Shown in pieces: positions 46,991 to 53,792 of a DNA stretch of 59,944 bases. Both the position numbers and the translations under genes were made by a program. Source of the DNA: a virus; IMG/VR virus record IMGVR_UViG_3300005525_000005, positions 1 to 59,944 of that record, one strand, 5' to 3'. The notes under the pieces are model-generated. The model saw nothing but the letters and a program-made list of their open reading frames with translations, ran no database searches and was not told the DNA's origin. The first letter of the stretch is position 1, and every line of letters starts with the position of its first letter.

Positions 46991-47441
46991 CGTAGTAGAA
47001 CGTCAACACCATCAACAAAATACCAAAGTCTTCTGCTGTCCACACTGTCTTTACTACATCAATTGGAGATAGTCCAGACAATATAGCATGGTGAAGAACA
47101 ACAATCTTTACAGCGGTGTAAAGTCCAAACAACACCCATGCAATACCGGGACGAACCAGCGCAGAAACACTAGCAACCCATTTCCATGCTTTGCTGTCTG
47201 CTTCGGCTTGTTGCTTAAATGCTTCACCAATAGCGTCTAAGCTGGTCTTGCTGAAGTCTACATATTTCTCTTCCATGCGAAACTGACCCTTCATTTTCTC
47301 AAGGTCAGTTTGTAATGTGAACATCTTCAGTTCGTGAGAACGTTCATCTTTCTTATCGAAATACTTCAATACTTCTGGTGCAAGACGGAATAGCCCTCCT
47401 AAGAGGGCTCCGACAAAACCTGTACCGAAAAACTCAAGCAT
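46956..47441 (-). CDS. Holin-like membrane protein (3TM type)
   Basis: A 161-aa protein with one hydrophobic N-terminal segment (GTGFVGALLGGLFRLAPEVL), a charged coiled middle and two C-terminal membrane segments (PGIAWVLFGLYTAVKIVVLH and FGILLMVLTFYYVG). This resembles the 3TM holin family of phages and gene transfer agents. It directly precedes the lysozyme gene with overlap, the normal holin-endolysin order. The ATG at 47441 is nested in the end of the 51-aa gene upstream. Confidence 0.75.
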   Translation of the reverse strand: MLEFFGTGFVGALLGGLFRLAPEVLKYFDKKDERSHELKMFTLQTDLEKMKGQFRMEEKYVDFSKTSLDAIGEAFKQQAEADSKAWKWVASVSALVRPGIAWVLFGLYTAVKIVVLHHAILSGLSPIDVVKTVWTAEDFGILLMVLTFYYVGRPIEKYTGR

Positions 47442-47589
47442 TCTCTGCTTCTGGTACAGGAACCTGCGGCGTTGCTTGCGCTTGAATCTCTTGCACAACA
47501 GCAAACACTTCAGCGTATGGGCGAGTGCCGAGATATTGCAAGATGCCGTTGATAAGACCGAGTGTCAGTGTAATTTTGGTATCGTTCAT
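47434..47589 (-). CDS. 51-aa small protein upstream of the holin-like gene
   Basis: A 51-aa protein (TKITLTLGLINGILQYLGTR) ending in a Pro/Gln/Glu-rich tail. Its first half is amphipathic helical and of a type often encoded beside phage lysis genes. The end overlaps the holin-like start by 8 bases. Possibly a lysis regulator; not proven. Confidence 0.6.
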   Translation of the reverse strand: MNDTKITLTLGLINGILQYLGTRPYAEVFAVVQEIQAQATPQVPVPEAENA

Positions 47590-47592
47590 GTA

Positions 47593-47901
47593 TTAGTTAC
47601 TCCAAGGCACCCCAGCAGCGCTGGTGGGGTTCTTCTGCGCATCGATCTGCGCCTGCACAGCAGCTTCGTGCGCCGCGACTTGATCAGCGCCCATCTCATC
47701 CTTCACCCACTGGATGACGGTGGCTTCCGTCAGGGTGTCGTAGGGGATGAACGTCGGATCGTTGTGATCCTTGTGCGGGAAGCTGATCGTGCCGTAGACG
47801 CTGCCGGAGTGGGTGCCGTCAACGGCTGACAGACGCCAGTGGGCAGTGGTTACACAGCACTCGGGCAGAGTGCGATCCAGTTGAGAGATAGACCAGTTCA
47901 T
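47593..47901 (-). CDS. Small tail-associated protein, GC-rich
   Basis: A 102-aa protein with the recognisable start NWSISQLDRTLPE followed by VTTAHWRLSAVDG, and end SAAGVPW, a family of short phage proteins found next to fibers or lysis genes (name not certain, possibly DUF7936). Clearly GC-richer than nearby genes, so probably acquired together with the lipoprotein gene. Confidence 0.7.
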   Translation of the reverse strand: MNWSISQLDRTLPECCVTTAHWRLSAVDGTHSGSVYGTISFPHKDHNDPTFIPYDTLTEATVIQWVKDEMGADQVAAHEAAVQAQIDAQKNPTSAAGVPWSN

Positions 47902-47910
47902 GTTGTTTCC

Positions 47911-48639
47911 TTAGCAGTTAAGAGCACCGCCAGCACCGCCGGGGGCACCCGCCCCTCCTGCGCCACCGACAGAAGACGTGCTGCCCGGAACCCCCGAGGC
48001 AGCCAAGGCAGGAGACGCCACCGCGTATCCACCAGCGGCACCAGCAGCACCCACACCACCAGCACCCGCCGCGCATGTGCGCGTGAGCGTCCCAGCACCG
48101 ACAACACCGTCACGGCCCAAGCTGTTGGTGGTCGTCTGGTTGGCGTTGGTGGTGGTCGTGGTGTTGGTGGTTGTGGTCGTCGTCGGCTGCGGGATGTGCG
48201 CGGAGACTTGCGCCAGCGCGTTGTAGCTGCCGAGGAAGATGTCGCGGTTGCTCTGGGCTTGCGCGATGGCGACCTGTCCGTTGGTCTGCCCTTGCTTGTA
48301 AGCCATCACGGGGCCGATCCACGGGGTGATGATGCTGTTGGTCAGTTGCAGCACTTGCAGCACCCTGTCCACGGGAGACGGAGCCGGAGCGATGGGCGTC
48401 ATGCTGGCTTGCGCTTGTGGTGCGCCTTGCTGCATGAGGCTGAACATCGCCGCCACCTTGGCTGCGTCACCACCGTTGTTGCCCATCGCGGCGATGGCTG
48501 TGTACCGCGCCTTGTCGGCTTCGGCTTTGGCTACCGCGATGGTCTGCTCGGCGCGGGTGCGGGCGTCGATGGCGTCGTAGTAGGCTTTGTCAGTGGCGCA
48601 GCCTGTCAGGGCTAGGCAGGTGAGGAGGAGGATTCGCAT
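47911..48639 (-). CDS. Phage lipoprotein, GC-rich
   Basis: A 242-aa protein with a lipoprotein signal peptide (MRILLLTCLALTGC, lipobox LTGC at residues 11-14). It continues with an Ala/Glu-rich helix (ARTRAEQTIAVAKAEADKAR), a Thr/Asn-rich stretch (about 150-170) and a Gly/Ala-rich C-terminus ending in Cys. Possibly an outer spanin-like or superinfection-exclusion lipoprotein; no inner spanin partner is obvious. High GC marks it as recently acquired. Confidence 0.65.
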   Translation of the reverse strand: MRILLLTCLALTGCATDKAYYDAIDARTRAEQTIAVAKAEADKARYTAIAAMGNNGGDAAKVAAMFSLMQQGAPQAQASMTPIAPAPSPVDRVLQVLQLTNSIITPWIGPVMAYKQGQTNGQVAIAQAQSNRDIFLGSYNALAQVSAHIPQPTTTTTTNTTTTTNANQTTTNSLGRDGVVGAGTLTRTCAAGAGGVGAAGAAGGYAVASPALAASGVPGSTSSVGGAGGAGAPGGAGGALNC

Positions 48640-48647
48640 GTCGGTCC

Positions 48648-50771
48648 TTAGGCTTCGAGAGCGGCCACACGGGCGCGGAGGTCGGTGATGAGGGCTTGCT
48701 GTTCTTGGATGAGTTTGAGCATTGGGGTAATAAGGTGTGTGTAATTAACACCCCGCAATGTACCGCCTTGCTCTGCATCATCGTAAAAACACAAATCAGG
48801 GTTAACAACCTCTACATCTTCGGCAATTAATCCGTGTTTAAGCGGGCCGTCTGCTTGCTCGGTGTAATTACCTTCTGCATCCTTTTTGCGAAAATTGAAG
48901 GTGACCGGGTTCAGGCGCAAAAGCCATTCAACATTTGATACGGGCGCGATGTTAGTTTTGCTGGCACGGACGGACGAAACGTAGCCGATCTCACCTATGT
49001 TATCGACAAATAGATCGCGATTGGTTGCCCCAACCGTGTAGTTATAAGGCGATGCTGCCGCCGTTCCTGACCTCCATCGTCCGTCGTTCTGAACCGCAAG
49101 CAACAATGCGTTACTGCTGTTTTCAAAGAACATGCAGTAGTTAGAGCCAGTGCTATCAACACCTTTAACATCAAGTCTTGCGCCAGAGGTGGTACTCGTC
49201 GTCCCCACCAGCAAATCCCCCCCGCTGGTGATGCGGGCGCGTTCGGTGTTGTTGGTGTAGAAAAGAAGCGGGTCGTTGCTGGCAACTTGAATGGCCGGGT
49301 CTACCCCTGCGCCTACACCAGAACGAATGTAAAGATCGCCGCCTCCCGACTCTTTAACGAATACGTAGCCGTTTTGTACATTTAGCTTGGCACCTTCAGT
49401 ATTACTCGTCGTCCCCACCAGCAAATTCCCACTAGCATCCAGCGTCATCGCCTGCGTGAAGCTGATCGCGTTACCTGCGGTGCCGGAGGGGGCGGTGAAC
49501 CAGCGATGTGCGCCGCCCCCTTGGTCGTAATACGAAGCTGCGGCTGTAATCTTGTATGTATTGGTTCCGCCTGTTGCAACAAAGGTGTTGTTGTAAAGGC
49601 GTGTGTTGGCGCTTTGCGCGTCAACCAAAGAGGCTGTGGAACCAATATCAAGCGCACGGTCACCAGACCGCCACGCACTCGGCGGCACCCCCAAGCCGAG
49701 GTTGCCGGAGGAGTTGAGGGTCATTTGCGTCGTTGTATTAGTACCAAACAACAGCGCATTGGTTGAATGGCTGTACGACAAGTACCCTTGCGTAGAGTTT
49801 GTGGCGTTTCCAAAATACAACTCTGAGTTGCCTGCACCACCCGCAGAAACAGACGACAAAACTTGCACAGAGGCGTTGGCGTTGCCAAAACCAGCAAACA
49901 AATTCCCACTACCGCGAATGTTTCCAACGACATCAAGTTTTTGCGTAGGCGAACTCGTCCCAATCCCCACATTGCCCGCCACTGCAAGGCCGTTCGTGCC
50001 GATACCCGCGTATGAGGAATACCCAATCAGTTGAGATTGCTTGACTTCCAGACCTGTGGAGGTCAGGCGCATTTGTTCGGTGTTGTTAATGCTAAAATAC
50101 AAAGGCGTGTTTGTCAGATTACGCAACCCTGTTTGAGTGCTCTCCGTGGAAATACGAAAATAGTCTGTTCCATTAAGATTAAAATAAGCGTTAGAAACAC
50201 CGCCAGTAGTGTTTGTCCGCACTCTAAAGTTTGCTTGATCGCTGCTTGCTGACGCATCAAACAAGAGATTATTCGTCCCATCAAACGTCAGCGCACTCCC
50301 GCTCGTCGCCACCTTGCTGCCGTTGAGGTACAGGACGCCGTTGGCGGTGCCCGCGTTCAGCGTCACCGTTGACGATGTTGTCAGCGCCGTAAACGTACCT
50401 GCACCAGCGCTAGCACCGCCGATAGTGACACCGTCAATAGTGCCAGCATTGATGTCAGCAGTGTCAGCAACAAGGCTGTCAATGTTGGCTGTGCCGTCAA
50501 TGAATAGGTCTTTATACTCCAGCGTAGAGCTACCCAGATCAACAGTGTTATCCGTCTTAGGCGTCAACGCTGACGCGCTGGCTACAACATCCTGTGTAGG
50601 CCCAATCTTAGTGATGGGAGCGCCTTCAGTAGAAGTGCCGTCATGCGTATGCCCTGTGCTTGCATTAAACGCTGCTTCAATGGCGTTATATTCATTGTCA
50701 AAGTCTGAAGCATTGATGACGTTGCCATCAGCAATGTTGTTTGTTGTGTCTTGCCTAATATAGCCAGCCAT
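48648..50771 (-). CDS. Tail spike/fiber with S74 intramolecular chaperone
   Basis: A 707-aa receptor-binding fiber. The N-terminal region (about 1-75) has GHTHDGTSTEGAP, a trimerising or attachment motif typical of tail fibers. The middle is repetitive beta structure with several NLGLG/GNVGIGTSSPTQKLDV units. The C-terminal Peptidase_S74 chaperone starts with SSVRASKTNI, holding the Ser and Lys of the self-cleavage site, and ends in a coiled coil (QALITDLRARVAALEA). It will be auto-cleaved during trimer folding. Determines host range. Confidence 0.9.
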   Translation of the reverse strand: MAGYIRQDTTNNIADGNVINASDFDNEYNAIEAAFNASTGHTHDGTSTEGAPITKIGPTQDVVASASALTPKTDNTVDLGSSTLEYKDLFIDGTANIDSLVADTADINAGTIDGVTIGGASAGAGTFTALTTSSTVTLNAGTANGVLYLNGSKVATSGSALTFDGTNNLLFDASASSDQANFRVRTNTTGGVSNAYFNLNGTDYFRISTESTQTGLRNLTNTPLYFSINNTEQMRLTSTGLEVKQSQLIGYSSYAGIGTNGLAVAGNVGIGTSSPTQKLDVVGNIRGSGNLFAGFGNANASVQVLSSVSAGGAGNSELYFGNATNSTQGYLSYSHSTNALLFGTNTTTQMTLNSSGNLGLGVPPSAWRSGDRALDIGSTASLVDAQSANTRLYNNTFVATGGTNTYKITAAASYYDQGGGAHRWFTAPSGTAGNAISFTQAMTLDASGNLLVGTTSNTEGAKLNVQNGYVFVKESGGGDLYIRSGVGAGVDPAIQVASNDPLLFYTNNTERARITSGGDLLVGTTSTTSGARLDVKGVDSTGSNYCMFFENSSNALLLAVQNDGRWRSGTAAASPYNYTVGATNRDLFVDNIGEIGYVSSVRASKTNIAPVSNVEWLLRLNPVTFNFRKKDAEGNYTEQADGPLKHGLIAEDVEVVNPDLCFYDDAEQGGTLRGVNYTHLITPMLKLIQEQQALITDLRARVAALEA

Positions 50772-50782
50772 GTACTTTTCCT

Positions 50783-52738
50783 TTAACGCCTATCGTGAGA
50801 GGCATATTCAAATGTCACAGCGTCAAAGCTGTACGGAGGATCGTTGCTGTTGCTTTCAAACTGCAACGACACTGAGAATCCACTTCCAATCGTCTGAGAC
50901 TCAAACACTCTCAACAGCTTCTCACCAAAAGTGGCAGTGCCATAAGTAGCCAATGCGTTTCCATAGATGCCAATGTTATTGGCAACATTAGTTAGCGTAA
51001 TGGCTTCCGGTTGTACACTACCTTTGTCATCGAAGTCAAGCTTCATGTTCAGTGTAATATTTACACTGCCTTGAGGGTCTACATAGGTGTAGAGCTTGTA
51101 GAAGGTTTTTCTAATTCGCGGATCACTAATAGGCAAATAAGGCGTATAGAAAGATGCCCTGATATTGCTGCCATTAAATGTGTTTCCTTCTTCAAGCTTA
51201 TAGACATATCCATCATTATTAGCGAAGATGACAAGCTCTTCGCGATCATGGTAGTCGCTATCTGCTGTATAAGCTTTAATACCCCTAAGCTCTGCCCATT
51301 CAACTCTGTCAGAAAACTGTGTTCCTAATATGCCTCTAGCACTATCAGGAGTAATGCTGGCAGAATATCCAAACAGGCGATATTGACTCTTAGCTTTGAC
51401 AGTGACAGAAGAAAAGAATGTGCTGCTGCTGATAAGTTGTGTTAGCTCTGTCTGCACCCTATTAGATACAGAAGCCAAGCTGAAGTCGCCAATACGATCT
51501 GTAGCAGACAAAAGACGTAGCCCATCAGGGCCTAAGAACATAATGTCGCCACCAACTTCTCTAATAGAATCGGGAGAGACGCATCCAATCTTTTCTGTAA
51601 TAGGCTGAAGATTATAATCAGCAGAAGTGTTACCAGTGATACGCTTAATAGCTTGTTCACAGAAAATGATGAGCTGTTCTCTAAATACAACTAGTCCTGT
51701 TATATTTCCACCAACATTGATGACACCACCGCCACTAGCAGGAGTGAAGTCTGTATCAGAGAATGGAGCAGAGAAATAAACAGCGTCACCTTTAGCAAAG
51801 AACAACGCATTCTTAAACCACGCTACATACTCAGCGCCTTCAACATCAACCGTTGACGTAACTTTGCTAAAAGTGGTGTTGTTGTAAATGAATGGAAAGC
51901 TAACACCGTTAACGCCAACGATTTTCTCTGTAGAACCGATGCGATAGCGCTCAAATCTAGTCTTAGTGCCTGTATTGAATCTAGCGCTTCTGAAGGTGAT
52001 GGCAGCGTTATCAGCAGGGCTGCTAGCAAGCGCAGGCGATATTGCCAACGTAGCTCCACCAGAAGTGACAGTGGGCACTGCCGTGATGATGTATGTCAGA
52101 TTGACACCAGCAATGGTGAAGGTGTCTCCAGTTTGTGGTACACCTGTCAAGCCGTCAACAGCAAGCGTTGAGCCTGTTTGAGAGCCACCATTAACCAACA
52201 CAGTGCCGTAAGAAGGCACATTGATCTGTGTATATCCAATGCCAGTGCTTTTGTACACATTGCTGCTTCTCACAGCAATGACAGAGCCATCCCATGCAGC
52301 AACACCAGACATAAGGCTGTTGTTATTAATGAAGGTGACAGCAGCTTTATCAGCAGGGCTAGTTACCAAAGCTGACGTCAATGTAAGCGTCAACGATTGC
52401 AGAGTGCTGTTATAGCTAACACCACCAGCAGCAATGGTGTAGGTGTTGGCACCAATGGTGATGGTAGTTCCTGCAACAGGTGCTTCAGTGACACCAGCGA
52501 GTATTAGCGTTGTCCCTGTTTGTCCACCACCTTGAACAACAGCGCCGCCATAATATGGCACCACTGCATTATCAAACTTCTGATACCCTAAGATGCGCTT
52601 ATATCCACCATCAATAGATGGCTCATAGTTACGCAACACACGGGCACTGCCGGGTTCTTGAATGCCCTGTTGAAGAGGCGACAGGTTTGTTACCAACCCG
52701 CCACGAAATTCAACAGGGTATGTTTGCCACCTATCCAT
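50783..52738 (-). CDS. Tail tubular protein B (nozzle, T7 gp12-like) with duplicated insert
   Basis: A 651-aa tail nozzle protein. The overall beta-propeller style and the end (PPYSFDAVTFEYASHDRR) match gp12-type nozzles. Two about 66-residue insert domains (residues 71-136 and 184-249) share QTG(T/S)TL, T(I/F)TI(G/A) and SPAD(K/N)AA(V/I)TF, so they arose by duplication and probably form surface beta domains. It follows tubular protein A directly. Confidence 0.88.
   Translation of the reverse strand: MDRWQTYPVEFRGGLVTNLSPLQQGIQEPGSARVLRNYEPSIDGGYKRILGYQKFDNAVVPYYGGAVVQGGGQTGTTLILAGVTEAPVAGTTITIGANTYTIAAGGVSYNSTLQSLTLTLTSALVTSPADKAAVTFINNNSLMSGVAAWDGSVIAVRSSNVYKSTGIGYTQINVPSYGTVLVNGGSQTGSTLAVDGLTGVPQTGDTFTIAGVNLTYIITAVPTVTSGGATLAISPALASSPADNAAITFRSARFNTGTKTRFERYRIGSTEKIVGVNGVSFPFIYNNTTFSKVTSTVDVEGAEYVAWFKNALFFAKGDAVYFSAPFSDTDFTPASGGGVINVGGNITGLVVFREQLIIFCEQAIKRITGNTSADYNLQPITEKIGCVSPDSIREVGGDIMFLGPDGLRLLSATDRIGDFSLASVSNRVQTELTQLISSSTFFSSVTVKAKSQYRLFGYSASITPDSARGILGTQFSDRVEWAELRGIKAYTADSDYHDREELVIFANNDGYVYKLEEGNTFNGSNIRASFYTPYLPISDPRIRKTFYKLYTYVDPQGSVNITLNMKLDFDDKGSVQPEAITLTNVANNIGIYGNALATYGTATFGEKLLRVFESQTIGSGFSVSLQFESNSNDPPYSFDAVTFEYASHDRR
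51992..52528 (-). repeat. Duplicated domain within the nozzle gene
   Basis: Codons for residues 71-136 (52528-52331) and 184-249 (52189-51992) encode related domains separated by 47 residues. Similarity is visible at protein level, less so in DNA. Confidence 0.75.
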
Positions 52739-53461
52739 TTAGGCTGTTCTCGGTCCAGAAGTAAACATAGCTCCTTGCGGAATATATGTTGAAGTGATGT
52801 ATTCGTACTTGTTAATGAGAACAGTTCGCATTCTCTTCAAGCCTTCGTCAAACTTTCCTTTAGCAATGTTGGCAGCTTGTTCATTGCTTCTGAACATGTA
52901 TGCGTGATATTTAGCACCATCAAGAACAACATACTTGTAGCGCTCAGGAACAAAAGGAACATCTGTAGCATTAATAAGGTCTACAGGAATACGATAGTAT
53001 TCATAGACAAGCTCGTAGTCTTCTTTCGGAGGAGGAATAACAATATATTGATCGCTCGGTGCTTGACATACTTTTGTTGGCACGTTGAGCCTGCTACTAT
53101 CCGACGAATACTCTAAGTCTACATAGTGCTTCAGATAGTCATCATAGGTAATAACTTCAAGACGCACCGTGTCGTTACCGAATGTGATGTCTTCTTTGAT
53201 TCGGAAGCTATCAAAATCAATCTTCGAAGCATCTGACGGGAAAGCGTAGCGGCTAACACCATCGGACAAGATGTCAGTTTGTTCTACGTGATTGAAAGGC
53301 CATTCCTGCCCTGCTTGATTGATGTCACGCAAAGCATTGTTGACAGCGTCTTTAGCGTGAGCGTAAAAGCCTTTGGAGGTAAGAAAATTGGCAGACGTCA
53401 ACTCCACCTCGTTCAAAGAACGAAGCAGAGCGTTAGTGAGTTCAAGGTAGTTGTATGCCAT
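52739..53461 (-). CDS. Tail tubular protein A (adaptor, T7 gp11-like)
   Basis: A 240-aa head-tail adaptor. The opening (NYLELTNALLRSLNEVELTS) and the middle FPSDASKIDFDSFRI are typical of podovirus gatekeeper/adaptor proteins. Immediately upstream of the nozzle gene with no gap. It joins the portal to the nozzle. Confidence 0.9.
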   Translation of the reverse strand: MAYNYLELTNALLRSLNEVELTSANFLTSKGFYAHAKDAVNNALRDINQAGQEWPFNHVEQTDILSDGVSRYAFPSDASKIDFDSFRIKEDITFGNDTVRLEVITYDDYLKHYVDLEYSSDSSRLNVPTKVCQAPSDQYIVIPPPKEDYELVYEYYRIPVDLINATDVPFVPERYKYVVLDGAKYHAYMFRSNEQAANIAKGKFDEGLKRMRTVLINKYEYITSTYIPQGAMFTSGPRTA

Positions 53462-53462
53462 A

Positions 53463-53783
53463 TCATTGCTCCTTAATGCGAAGCTTTATGGTGCGCTCTG
53501 CAATGGACCCGCTGCTGTCAGTGATGCGACAATGGAGTTTATATTCGGTGTTGTTGGTGCCGAGCGCTAAATTGATAGTGGCGATGGTGCTGGTTTGCGT
53601 AACAGCAACATTCTGGAGCCCATTGACAACACCTCCTGCCGTAAACGCTGTCTTCACTCCCGCAGAGTCATCGACAAACCAATTGACAACACTAATGGTG
53701 ACACCGTCGCCTAGCCAGCGTGACCAATCGACACTGTAGTCGAGTTGTTCATCCTTGTCCTTATTAGGCCACCGATACGACAT
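53463..53783 (-). CDS. Phage fiber-tail adaptor-like protein
   Basis: A 106-aa protein whose start (SYRWPNKDKDEQLDYSVDWS) matches the phage fiber-tail adaptor pattern, followed by an Ig-like beta domain ending in TIKLRIKEQ. It lies between the giant tail protein and tubular protein A, where an attachment role for fibers makes sense. Confidence 0.75.
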   Translation of the reverse strand: MSYRWPNKDKDEQLDYSVDWSRWLGDGVTISVVNWFVDDSAGVKTAFTAGGVVNGLQNVAVTQTSTIATINLALGTNNTEYKLHCRITDSSGSIAERTIKLRIKEQ

Positions 53784-53792
53784 ATTGCATTC

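Noticed and set aside
47839-48615. 258-codon plus-strand ORF
   Set aside because: Antisense to the GC-rich lipoprotein gene; high GC removes stop codons. The minus-strand frame has a proper lipoprotein signal.
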